From contig JADJXJ010000003.1 in NCBI GenBank assembly GCA_016715945.1, positions 62,001 through 126,000 on the forward strand: a stretch of DNA of 64,000 bases, in the 5' to 3' direction. Of the stretch, positions 35,212 through 43,910 are shown piece by piece. The notes below the pieces were generated by a model. It made no database searches. It was given only the letters and a program-made list of their open reading frames with translations, and was not told the DNA's origin. Both the position numbers and the translations under genes were made by a program. Every line of letters begins with the position of its first letter. Positions within the stretch are counted from its first letter, which is position 1. Origin of the DNA: Bacteroidota bacterium (GTDB lineage: Bacteria > Bacteroidota > Bacteroidia > Bacteroidales > F082).

Positions 35212-35219
35212 CAAAAGTA
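35212..35219 (-). promoter_or_regulatory. -7 box immediately before the OstA-like gene
   Basis: On the minus strand TACTTTTG is followed by six bases and then the ATG. A start of transcription a few bases after the box would give a leaderless or nearly leaderless mRNA. Confidence 0.6.
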
Positions 35220-35318
35220 AGGTTTTATCGGGCATCCATGTCCGAAAGTCGCATGGGCGACGGCCCCCTGCCAACAAGCTTATGGCATTATGGCAGCGTA
35301 ACGTTCAGGCGAGTGGCC

Positions 35319-36434
35319 TTATTGCAGCAGCTGGAATCCGCCTTTCCCAATCACGGGTTTTGGGGGTAGCTTTTCGGCCGAGAGAACCTCGGTAAGTGCA
35401 CCCATGGTTTGTCCGGTAGTCACTTCCACGGGGGAGAAATACATCATTTCGTCTGCTACCTTGTCCAGAACCAGCACAAAACGTTTGCCTTCATGGGGAA
35501 CAATGGCTGTCGAAGGCAGGTATTTCACCGGCCTGGAACGGGTCAGGATGGCAGCCTGTACCGGCGCGCCGACGGGCAGTTTCCGGAGGTCGCCTTTTGT
35601 AAATGTGGCAATGAGCCCCACAGCGGAAGTCGTTGGATCGGCAACAGGCGAAATATGCCTGATCTCCGCTTCGATGTCCGGCATTTGTCCTACGGCTTCT
35701 GTGAGCAATACTTTTTGACCGATTTCGATTTGGGCGCGTTGCGAGCCAATCACCTGCAATTGAAGGGTTTTTCTTGAATCGTCGATCAGTTCCACTATGG
35801 CCTGCTCGGCTGCCATATGTTGTCCGTTGATTGCCATTCTTTTAGCCACGATGCCGTCGAACGGGGCGCGAAAAGCCAGTTTAGCCGCTATGCCTTCGGT
35901 GGCCGGTTTGAGCTTCAGCAGGTCCATTTTAAGCTGCAATGCGTCATGTCGCGCTTTGGCTGTGGCATAAGCTGTTTCGGCCTGTTGCAGTTCGCGCTGG
36001 CTGGTGGCATCGCCCTGGGCAAGACGGCGGGCGCGTGCCAGCTGGGTATCGAGTAATTGGAGCTGTGCCTGAGATTCGAGGTAATCGTATTGCAAATCAG
36101 CAATTTCTGTGCTTTCAATGTAAAACAGCACGCTGCCTTTGCGCACTTGCTGGCCTTCGGGCACGTCAAAACTGGATACCACCCCGCCTGTCAGGCTGCT
36201 GATGAGCACTCTTCCTGATGGATCGACATCCACCTGTCCGGAGCAACGCAAATAATCGCTGAATACCGTATCGGCCAGGCGCACCGTATCCATTCCCGCC
36301 TCAGCAAATATCTTTTGTTCGACAGCAATCTGTGAGCTGACTTCACCGGTTTCGGGGGCTGTTTTTTGCCCGCATGCGGCCAGCAGGGAAAGCAGGCCAA
36401 AGCAGACAAACGATTGAAAAACCTGTGCGTTCAT
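35319..36434 (-). CDS. RND efflux periplasmic adaptor (CusB/CzcB-like membrane fusion lipoprotein)
   Basis: A 371-residue protein with a lipoprotein signal (GLLSLLAACGQ, lipobox LAAC). Next come a lipoyl/hybrid domain (GRVLISSLTGGVVSSFDVPE, GQQVRKGSVLFYIES) and a helical hairpin coiled coil (AQLQLLDTQLARARRLAQGD), then the second lipoyl half (APFDGIVAKRMAINGQ) and a beta-barrel (GSQRAQIEIGQKVLL). It bridges the inner-membrane RND pump and the outer-membrane channel and may hand metal to the pump. The gene overlaps the pump-channel fusion by 4 bases, so expression is coupled. Metal identity is inferred from the neighbours. Confidence 0.9.
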   Translation of the reverse strand: MNAQVFQSFVCFGLLSLLAACGQKTAPETGEVSSQIAVEQKIFAEAGMDTVRLADTVFSDYLRCSGQVDVDPSGRVLISSLTGGVVSSFDVPEGQQVRKGSVLFYIESTEIADLQYDYLESQAQLQLLDTQLARARRLAQGDATSQRELQQAETAYATAKARHDALQLKMDLLKLKPATEGIAAKLAFRAPFDGIVAKRMAINGQHMAAEQAIVELIDDSRKTLQLQVIGSQRAQIEIGQKVLLTEAVGQMPDIEAEIRHISPVADPTTSAVGLIATFTKGDLRKLPVGAPVQAAILTRSRPVKYLPSTAIVPHEGKRFVLVLDKVADEMMYFSPVEVTTGQTMGALTEVLSAEKLPPKPVIGKGGFQLLQ

Positions 36435-39400
36435 TGTTCCATAAAAGTATTTACAATTGGCAGCAACATATATTCCAGGACGCTTTTGTTGTATTGGTGA
36501 ATAGCCTCGCTGAACGTCCTGCGAATTTTCAGGGCTTTCGACAAGGCCATGAGGTAGGTGTCGAGGTCGGCATCTCCGTTTTCGTAGGCCAATAAGGCTG
36601 TATTTTCGATCTTTGAGGCCAGATCAAGGCTTTGCTGCCTGGCAAAGCGCAGGTGGCTGCCCGACATCTTCAGGTTCTGTTTTAGATCGAAAAACTGCAA
36701 ATCATAAAGCCTCTGTGCCTGTTGCAGTTGCAGTTCAAGCGATTGCATCTGCAGTTTGCCTGTTTTATACTGGGCTGTTGCCGGGAACAGCCACAGTGGC
36801 AGGCTCAACCCGATTTTAAAACCGTCGATCCTGGTGGGATGGAGCAATTTGTTGGTTCCGGAAAAATATTCCAGTTCCAGGTCAGGCAGCCATTGCCTGT
36901 TTTCGCTTTTTAGCAGGAGTTTATTGTGCTTCAATAAGTTATCAGACCATACATTCCAAACGCCCTGATGGGAAGCTGTATCCGGGAAGGGCATAGGCAC
37001 GAGGCTGTCGGGTGCGGGCAGGTCGAGGTCTGTGCCAATCAGGGCTTCGAGCCTTTTTCTGGATTGCTGCGTTTGGTAGCCCGCTTCGGAAAGCGCCAGT
37101 GCAATCTCGTTGTAATTGGCCTGGGCCATCAGCAGTTCGAGGCGGGTGAGCGCACCTTCGTCCACGCGTTTGGTTACCAGCTCAAGCACGCGTTTTTCTA
37201 TTCCGGACAGCCGCTCGTATATTTGCTGAAGGGCATGCCGGTATTGCCAGTCGTTATACGCCAGGCGCACGTCGAGCTCGAGTGATGCGGCCGATTTTTG
37301 CAACATGAGCGTGGCCTTCTCGTATTGCGTTTTGGCCAACTGATGCCTTACCGTTATCAGCCCCGGCCATGCGATCTGCTGGCTGATGCCCCACACATTA
37401 AGGGGCAGATCGTTGGATGCCAGGTTATTCTTGTCGAGCGAATAGTAAATTATGGGCTTTTCCGGTGACAAAGCCAGGGGGATGGCTGCTTCTGCTGCTT
37501 CAAGCTGTTTGCGTATTGCCTGATGTCCCGGATTATTTGCCAGTGCGCGCTCCACGGCGAGGTCGGCTCCGGGTGACTGGGCAGGAACCGTTGAGGAAAC
37601 AAGCATCAGCAGAATAATAGTGTAAATGGATTTTTTTGACATAAACATTTTTTCAGAGCGCTGGATAATAACACAGTATAACACAGGCAGAACGATAAGG
37701 GTTAAAAATGTGGAGGTAAACAAGCCGCCTATGACTACAGTGGCCAGCGGGCGTTGCACTTCGGCTCCGGCCGATTGCGAGATGGCCATGGGCAGAAATC
37801 CCAGTGCAGCTGCCATGGCGGTGAGCAATACCGGACGCATCCGTTCGCTTGCACCCCGCACGATGAGTGTGCGCAGATCGGTGATGCCTTTGGCGCTCAG
37901 GGCATGATAGTGTTCGATCAGCACTATGCCGTTGAGTACGGCCACTCCAAAAAGCGCAATAAAGCCCACACCGGCCGAAATGCTGAAGGGCATTCCCCTG
38001 AGCCAGAGCAGCCAAACCCCTCCGACCACGGCCATGGGGATGGCGGTAAAGATAAGTATGGCGTCGCGGAAGTTGCCAAAAGCCAGGTGCAGCATGATGA
38101 ATATCAGCAAAAGCGCCACCGGTATGGCTATGCTGAGCCGCTGCCTTGCCATGCGGAGATTTTCAAACTGTCCGCCATAGGCTATAGTGAACCCTTCGGG
38201 CAGAACGATGGAGGATGAAATGCGTTGTTGCACGTCCTGCACCACCGATTCCATGTCGCGTCCGCGCACATTGATGCCCACCACTACCCTGCGGCGGGCG
38301 TTGTCGCGCGAGATCTTGGCTGGCCCCTCACCGGGCACAATTTCGGCAAGTTCTGATAGCGGTATCTCAAGCCCTCCTCCCACGGGAACCATGATGTTTG
38401 CAAGATCTATGTCGTTCTTTCTGAAAGGTTTATCATAGCGCAATACCAGATCAAAACGCCGCTCGCCCTCAAGAACCTCGCCCGCCTTGAGTCCGGCAAA
38501 GGCGATGCTGATTACTTTGTTTGCTTCGTCGGTGGTCAATCCATATCGGGCCAGCTGCGACCTGTTCAGTCGAATAAGATACTCAGGCAGACCAGTGGTT
38601 TTTTCCACCACGATATCGCCAATACCTTCCACATCCTCCACCAGGATTTTGATGCGCTGGGCAAGGTTGTTGAGCATCTCGAGGTCTTCACCAAATATTT
38701 TTATGGCTACATCGGCTCTTGTGCCCGTAATCAGTTCATTGAAACGCATTTCAATCGGTTGGGTGAATTCGATCTCCACACCTGGAAAAACATTCAGCGC
38801 TTCTTTGAATGCATCTGCCAGTTCGTCCTTGGTCTTTGCTGTCACCCATTCTTTTCGGGGTTTGAGGGTAATGATGATGTCGCTTTCTTCCATCGACATG
38901 GGGTCGGTGGGCACTTCGGCTGCCCCGATGCGGCTGACCACCTGATCCACTTCGGGAAAGCTTTTCAGTATGGTCTCAATTTTTGTGGTCATCCCGATGG
39001 TCTCGCTGAGTGTGGTTCCGGTTTTAAAGACGGGTTGAATCACAAAATCGCCCTCGTCGAGCGTGGGAACGAACTCAGCTCCAAGATGAACGAACTGAAC
39101 TCCGGTGGCAAGCAGCACGGCCAAAGCAGCGCCCAACACAAGCTTTTTGTGGTTCAAAGCCCAGTTGATGCTGGGTACATAAGCCTTGTTGAGCAGGGCA
39201 ATCAGCCTGGTAGCCAGGGAATGACCACCGCCTGGTTTCAGGAAAAGCGCCGACATGACAGGGACGTAGGTAAATCCGAAAATCATGGCACCCACCAGCG
39301 CAGCCACAAATACCTGCGCCATCGGTCGGAACATCTTGCCTTCGATGCCGGTGAGCGATAATATCGGGATAAACACAATGATGATGATCAACTGGCCAAA

Positions 39401-40789
39401 TAAGGCTGATCGGCTCAGCTTCTGCGTGGCATCGCCCGTGATCTCGTCCATGCGCCGGCGCAAGGGCTTGCCTGCAAGCAGGCCCAGCTCGGCCGCATTG
39501 CGGCTGATCTGAAACGCCACATACTCCACAATGATGACCGTGCCGTCGATGATGATGCCAAAGTCGATAGCGCCCAGACTCATGAGGTTGGCATCAATAT
39601 GAAACAAATACATCATCGAAATGGCAAACAATAAGCTCAACGGAATCACCGAAGCCACGAGCAGGCCCGAACGCCAGTTGCCAAGGAGCAACACCACCAC
39701 AAACATCACAATCAAAAATCCAAGGATGAGGTTTTCGGCTATGGTAGTGGTGGTTTTGCTGATCAGCTTGCTGCGCTCGAGGAAGCCGTTGATCCGGATG
39801 CCGGGCGGCAGGCTGCCCGAAATTTGCTGAACCCTTTCGTTGACCGCTTTAATCACCTCATTGGAGTTGCTGCCCTTGAGCATCATCACCTGCCCGAGCA
39901 CTTTCTCGCCTTCTCCGTTGGCGGTGATGGCCCCGAAACGGGTGGCGCTGCCCTCGCGAATTTCGGCCACATCGCCAAGCCTGACAATCAGGTTGCCGTG
40001 CCTGGCAACAACCACCTCGCGCAGTTCGTCGAGGTTTTCGATCAGGCCTTCGCTACGAATGAAGTAAGCCTGTTGGTTTTTTTCGATATATCCTGCTCCG
40101 GCCAGGCTGTTGTTGCGCTCCAGGGCATCGAATATCTCAGTGATGCTCACGCCGGCAGCCCTGAGCCTGACCGGATTGACAGCCACTTCGTATTGTTTCA
40201 GCAATCCGCCCCAGGTATTCACCTCCACTACCCCGGGTATGCCCGAAAGCTGACGTTTTACTACCCAATCCTGTATGGTGCGCAGGTCGGTGGCTGTGTA
40301 AAGATGCTGATATTCAGGGTCAACCTCGAGGATGTATTGGTAGATCTCCCCAAGACCGGTCGAAATGGGACCCATAAACGGGCTGCCAAAGCCTTGCGGA
40401 ATATTTTCGACCGCGGCCTGGATGCGTTCGGCAATAAGCTGACGGGGCAGATAGGTGCCCATCCTGTCGTCAAAAACGACTGTGACAACCGACAAACCGA
40501 ATTTGGATACCGACCTGAGCTCAACCAGGCCAGGCAAGTTGGCCATCTCAATTTCCACAGGCTGGGTGATAAAGCGCTCCACATCGGCTGTGCTTAGGTT
40601 GCGCGTGGTCGTTATCACCTGCACCTGATTGGTGGTAACATCCGGAACTGCGCCTATAGGCAGATTGAACAAGGCATACAGCCCAAAAAGTGCAATCGAG
40701 GCGGTGGCCAGAAGCACCATCGTCTTGTAGCGCAAACTAAAAGTGATGATGGTTTTCAACCTGGTTTGCTGTTTGGGTAATTCGACCAT
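36431..40789 (-). CDS. CusA/CzcA heavy-metal RND pump fused to a TolC-like outer-membrane channel
   Basis: A 1452-residue fusion. Residues 1-1045 are a heavy-metal RND pump: twelve membrane helices, the proton-relay signature in helix 4 (AIDFGIIIDGTVIIVEYV), and a DPMSMEESDI segment typical of the CusA/CzcA group. After VLYCVIIQRSEK a signal-peptide-like segment starts at Met1050 (MSKKSIYTIILLMLVSSTVPAQ). The remaining 400 residues are a TolC/OEP-type channel of long helices (AERALANNPGHQAIRKQLEA-like start, LTRLELLMAQANYNEIAL, FKIGLSLPLWLF). N-terminal start is uncertain: a -7 box abuts the ATG, and a TTG ten codons in (at 40759) would match the usual family start. Such fusions are known in Bacteroidota. 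Confidence 0.9.
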   Translation of the reverse strand: MVELPKQQTRLKTIITFSLRYKTMVLLATASIALFGLYALFNLPIGAVPDVTTNQVQVITTTRNLSTADVERFITQPVEIEMANLPGLVELRSVSKFGLSVVTVVFDDRMGTYLPRQLIAERIQAAVENIPQGFGSPFMGPISTGLGEIYQYILEVDPEYQHLYTATDLRTIQDWVVKRQLSGIPGVVEVNTWGGLLKQYEVAVNPVRLRAAGVSITEIFDALERNNSLAGAGYIEKNQQAYFIRSEGLIENLDELREVVVARHGNLIVRLGDVAEIREGSATRFGAITANGEGEKVLGQVMMLKGSNSNEVIKAVNERVQQISGSLPPGIRINGFLERSKLISKTTTTIAENLILGFLIVMFVVVLLLGNWRSGLLVASVIPLSLLFAISMMYLFHIDANLMSLGAIDFGIIIDGTVIIVEYVAFQISRNAAELGLLAGKPLRRRMDEITGDATQKLSRSALFGQLIIIIVFIPILSLTGIEGKMFRPMAQVFVAALVGAMIFGFTYVPVMSALFLKPGGGHSLATRLIALLNKAYVPSINWALNHKKLVLGAALAVLLATGVQFVHLGAEFVPTLDEGDFVIQPVFKTGTTLSETIGMTTKIETILKSFPEVDQVVSRIGAAEVPTDPMSMEESDIIITLKPRKEWVTAKTKDELADAFKEALNVFPGVEIEFTQPIEMRFNELITGTRADVAIKIFGEDLEMLNNLAQRIKILVEDVEGIGDIVVEKTTGLPEYLIRLNRSQLARYGLTTDEANKVISIAFAGLKAGEVLEGERRFDLVLRYDKPFRKNDIDLANIMVPVGGGLEIPLSELAEIVPGEGPAKISRDNARRRVVVGINVRGRDMESVVQDVQQRISSSIVLPEGFTIAYGGQFENLRMARQRLSIAIPVALLLIFIMLHLAFGNFRDAILIFTAIPMAVVGGVWLLWLRGMPFSISAGVGFIALFGVAVLNGIVLIEHYHALSAKGITDLRTLIVRGASERMRPVLLTAMAAALGFLPMAISQSAGAEVQRPLATVVIGGLFTSTFLTLIVLPVLYCVIIQRSEKMFMSKKSIYTIILLMLVSSTVPAQSPGADLAVERALANNPGHQAIRKQLEAAEAAIPLALSPEKPIIYYSLDKNNLASNDLPLNVWGISQQIAWPGLITVRHQLAKTQYEKATLMLQKSAASLELDVRLAYNDWQYRHALQQIYERLSGIEKRVLELVTKRVDEGALTRLELLMAQANYNEIALALSEAGYQTQQSRKRLEALIGTDLDLPAPDSLVPMPFPDTASHQGVWNVWSDNLLKHNKLLLKSENRQWLPDLELEYFSGTNKLLHPTRIDGFKIGLSLPLWLFPATAQYKTGKLQMQSLELQLQQAQRLYDLQFFDLKQNLKMSGSHLRFARQQSLDLASKIENTALLAYENGDADLDTYLMALSKALKIRRTFSEAIHQYNKSVLEYMLLPIVNTFMEQ

Positions 40790-40790
40790 C

Positions 40791-40798
40791 CAAAGATA
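40791..40798 (-). promoter_or_regulatory. -7 box at the start of the pump-channel gene
   Basis: On the minus strand TATCTTTG is only one base before the annotated ATG. If it is used, the mRNA would begin inside the annotated gene, which favours a start codon further in (for example TTG at 40759). Confidence 0.45.
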
Positions 40799-40900
40799 GG
40801 CAAAGCTCTGAAATAATCCGGTTTAAAATCCTTCGCCTGTTGTGTAACTTTTTCACTTTTTGAAAAGATCTGCTCTTTCAATTTCTGGTGCTGCCTGAAT

Positions 40901-41006
40901 AAAAAACGGCCGGAAAGCCCTGGTGCGCCAATGTTTCGGGCAATTTATCCCATCCCGCTTGCTGAGGATGAATGCTCCGCCACAAGTTTCAGAGAGCTTT
41001 CCGGCC
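40901..41006 (-). terminator. Long-loop hairpin with T-run after the TonB receptor gene
   Basis: On the minus strand GGCCGGAAAGC (41006-40996) pairs perfectly with GCTTTCCGGCC (40918-40908) and is followed by GTTTTTT. The loop is 77 bases, far longer than in simple terminators, and contains a further GGGAT...ATAAATTGCCC-like element. It may be a terminator enclosing an extra structure, or a small structured RNA. Confidence 0.6.
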
Positions 41007-41047
41007 TTGGAGGGTCTGGTAGTTGAAGCCGCTGGTGCAATGGATCA

Positions 41048-43291
41048 TCAATTGAGGCGGTAGTTCAACAGCACATTCAGGCTCCGGCCCGGAGCATAGA
41101 GCGGTGTGGGTGGCGTGGTCACCCTCATGGCCCTGCTCAGGTGTTCGTAGTAATTTTCGTTGAGCAGATTGGTGCCCGACAGTTTGAGGTAGAAGCTATT
41201 GGCAATTTGGTACGAAACGGCAAGATCAACCAGGGTGAATCCGGGGGTTTCGGTTTCGCCAAAGTTGTTCGAAATGCGGCTTTGTTTGCCAACAGTGCGC
41301 AGGCTTAGCTCAGGTGTGAGTTTGCCTTTGGCATAGCTTCCGTGTAAAAAAATGCGTGCATCCAGCGGGGCGATTTCAGGCAGGGGTTCCTCCAGGCTGA
41401 GGTTTTGGCCACGCACGTAAGCCATCTGCAAGCCGGCGGTCAGGCTGGCCGGCAGTTTGCTCTTCAGCTGAAACTCGAAACCCGTCATGCTGGCCCTGTC
41501 GATGTTCCGGAACTGACGCACCCCGGGTGAGGAAGGGAGCCTGGGTTGCATGTCCGTTTTCTCCTGGCTGATGTAATCATTTAGTAGGGTACCGAAGATA
41601 CTTACAACGGCAAACAGTCCTTTGTTTCGGTATTGCAGTTCAATATCTGCCTGGTGGTTCACTTCGGGCTTCAGCGATGGATTGCCCACAATTTCGTAAG
41701 GATCGAGGCCGATGGGGAGGAAGTTGATATAGCGTTCGGCTATGCCCGCGCCGCGCATGCTGCGGCTCAGCCAGAGCGAAACACTAAAGTTGGGATTCAG
41801 CAGCCGCGAAGCCCCGGCACTCAGCGATGGAAACAGCTGGTTGGCATCAAGTTGAGTGTAGGTGGAGCTAAACTTGTCGTCGGCTTTGCCGGCCCGGGCA
41901 CTCAGGTATTCGAGCCGCATGGCTCCTACAAAGTTGTATGCGCCAAAGCTCTGGCGGTATTCGGCAAACAAACCTGACCTGTTGACCACAGCATCCTGCC
42001 AGATGTTGTCCTTGAATTCTTTTCCGGCCATTGGTCCCATGAGCATCTTGCGCGTACGCTCGCCAGAGGATGTCTCACTGCGGGCGTCGATGCCGGCAAA
42101 CATCACTCCTTTTCCGAAGCTGAATTCCCCTTCGCTTCGAAAACCGGCAAATGATGTCTGTGCCAACGTTCTGGCATCCATGGTGCGGGAATTGATGAGG
42201 CGGGTGAGGTTGTCCATCACATGATCCACCATGCTGGCATTTACCTGTGTGCGCAAGGCCTTGAAAGTCTGTTCTTTGCTCTCCAATTCGTGGCGCAGGT
42301 TGAGCATCCAGGTGTTGTCCGAACGCAGGTCCATGGGAAGCGAGGGAAAATCGGTATCCCTGGCGCGGTTGTTGAAAACGTTGATTTGCAACAGCTGATT
42401 GCCGGCGGGTTTGGCCGAGATTCGGGCACCCGCGCTTTGACGATAAAACGCGGCAGGGATTTCGTCGCCCTTGCCCGAGGTGTAGCTGCCACCCTGCGAA
42501 ACTGTACCAAAGAGCTGAGCCTGAATATTTCGGCTGTTGATGCCAGCCATCAGCTCGCTGCGTACAATTTCACCATTCGACTCATAGCCAATCGTCACGC
42601 GTGCCATGGGGGCCAGATGGTCCGAAAACTCCGGCGGGTTGCTGCGGAAGTGAATGGTGCCTCCGGTTGTATTTCCATAACGGAGCACATGCGGACCTTT
42701 AAGGATTTCCACACTACCGGTCATATTCATCGGGATCTGGCTGGCAGGAGGGTCCATGCGGTTCGGACACGCGGCCAGGGCAGTATGTCCGTCGTCGAGG
42801 ATGATGTTGATCTGATCGTATTTGAAACCGCGTAGCACCGGATCCACCCCATATGCCCCGCTTTTTCGTATGCCCGCCACCACCGGGTTCGAGAGCAGAA
42901 AAGCCCCCGCATCGTGTGCAATGGCACCATAATAACCAACCGGAAGCAGCTCCTGTTGCGGCTTCGACGGCCGCAAAGCGATCACTGTAACCGGTTGCAA
43001 CTGATAGCCGGTTCCCCTGGCCAGCTGCAGCTCGCCGGCGGCAAGTGCGCTTTTCAGTTCTTCCGGGCCTATCAGCTGATAACCCGAGCTCAGATGTGTG
43101 ATTTCGAGGCTCGCACCCTCAATAGGTTTGAGTGTAATGATTCCCTGTTCATTTGCTGTTCCCTTCTGGGTTCCGTACACATAATGTGCATGGGAAAGCG
43201 CCTCTTTTTCAGGGCCTATGGTAAGTTTCAGCGTTTGCTGTGCCAAGGCAAAATAGGGCCACAGCAGCACAATAAACAAATACTTTTTCAT
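41048..43291 (-). CDS. TonB-dependent outer-membrane receptor, copper type (OprC/NosA-like)
   Basis: A 747-residue receptor with a signal peptide (LLWPYFALAQ). A short beta-sandwich domain (about 20-90) is followed by the plug, with a divergent TonB region, SGAYGVDPVLRGFKYDQIN and GSVEILKGPHVLRYGNTTGGTI. Then comes a 22-strand barrel ending NVLLNYRLN. The plug has CPNRMDPPASQ, with Cys175 and Met179 in a CxxxM arrangement like the copper ligands of Pseudomonas OprC, next to the MDPP stretch typical of copper receptors. It probably imports copper or a copper complex using TonB energy. It lies 92 bases after the small Cys-rich gene and before the efflux genes. Confidence 0.87.
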   Translation of the reverse strand: MKKYLFIVLLWPYFALAQQTLKLTIGPEKEALSHAHYVYGTQKGTANEQGIITLKPIEGASLEITHLSSGYQLIGPEELKSALAAGELQLARGTGYQLQPVTVIALRPSKPQQELLPVGYYGAIAHDAGAFLLSNPVVAGIRKSGAYGVDPVLRGFKYDQINIILDDGHTALAACPNRMDPPASQIPMNMTGSVEILKGPHVLRYGNTTGGTIHFRSNPPEFSDHLAPMARVTIGYESNGEIVRSELMAGINSRNIQAQLFGTVSQGGSYTSGKGDEIPAAFYRQSAGARISAKPAGNQLLQINVFNNRARDTDFPSLPMDLRSDNTWMLNLRHELESKEQTFKALRTQVNASMVDHVMDNLTRLINSRTMDARTLAQTSFAGFRSEGEFSFGKGVMFAGIDARSETSSGERTRKMLMGPMAGKEFKDNIWQDAVVNRSGLFAEYRQSFGAYNFVGAMRLEYLSARAGKADDKFSSTYTQLDANQLFPSLSAGASRLLNPNFSVSLWLSRSMRGAGIAERYINFLPIGLDPYEIVGNPSLKPEVNHQADIELQYRNKGLFAVVSIFGTLLNDYISQEKTDMQPRLPSSPGVRQFRNIDRASMTGFEFQLKSKLPASLTAGLQMAYVRGQNLSLEEPLPEIAPLDARIFLHGSYAKGKLTPELSLRTVGKQSRISNNFGETETPGFTLVDLAVSYQIANSFYLKLSGTNLLNENYYEHLSRAMRVTTPPTPLYAPGRSLNVLLNYRLN

Positions 43292-43383
43292 GCCTGTAAA
43301 TGAGTTTTAAGAAGTGAGAAATAGACAGAAAGCCCGACAATCAAATTAAACTGTCAGGGTAGAAAAGCATCTTGAAAAGAGAT

Positions 43384-43782
43384 TTAAAACTGATTTTCAG
43401 GCGGATGAAATACTGAAAGGCAGGCGCCGCGTAGGATATCAGGATTGCAATCCGGAAAAATCTTTTTGGCGATGGGCCGAACTAATTCTGCCATGCTGTT
43501 GCCATGTTTCGGAGGTGGACAAAGCAGCACTTCTTTGAGTTGGATGACCGGAGGCTGTTGTTTTCTCTCCCGGTCTTCGCTTTTCCGGAGCTCTTTTTTG
43601 AGGTGGCAGTTACCCTGGCACTGGTTGTTGGCCACCTCGCGCTGCTCGCAAAGCACCCTGGCAATGTAAGCCTGGTGCAGCTTGAAATTGATCAGGATAA
43701 ACAGCCTGCCCGAGCCTTGCACCAGCGAGGCAAAAATTATCAGTGCAATCAGTGCAGATCTAATGGCCGGGCGTACTTCCAC
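43384..43782 (-). CDS. Small membrane-anchored Cys-motif protein, probably metal-related
   Basis: A 132-residue protein that seems to start with GTG at 43782. One N-terminal helix (SALIALIIFASLVQGSGRLF) anchors it. A cluster follows: Cys45 (ARVLCEQRE), then Cys55, Cys59 and His60 in NNQCQGNCHLKKEL, a CxxxCH-like metal-ligand pattern. Two more Cys lie near the end (FPDCNPDILRGACLSVFHPP). Proteins of this shape accompany copper-type TonB receptors in Bacteroidota in my recollection. It may bind copper or zinc in the periplasm or help the receptor. It is directly upstream of the receptor and likely in one transcript with it. Confidence 0.65.
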   Translation of the reverse strand: MEVRPAIRSALIALIIFASLVQGSGRLFILINFKLHQAYIARVLCEQREVANNQCQGNCHLKKELRKSEDRERKQQPPVIQLKEVLLCPPPKHGNSMAELVRPIAKKIFPDCNPDILRGACLSVFHPPENQF

Positions 43783-43786
43783 AACC

Positions 43787-43794
43787 CAAAATTA
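43787..43794 (-). promoter_or_regulatory. -7 box before the small Cys-motif gene
   Basis: On the minus strand TAATTTTG is four bases before the GTG start, which implies a leaderless mRNA. A TTTG lies 22 bases further up (43817-43820), slightly beyond the usual spacing. Confidence 0.55.
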
Positions 43795-43910
43795 GACGGT
43801 TTCGGCTTTGGTAAAACAAAAGACCGGTTCATTTTCCTGAATAAAAACAAGTAGTCTTTTGCAATATGACCCCGGCATGTCAGCTTGTCCGGCTATTGCA
43901 TGGTGTGGCA

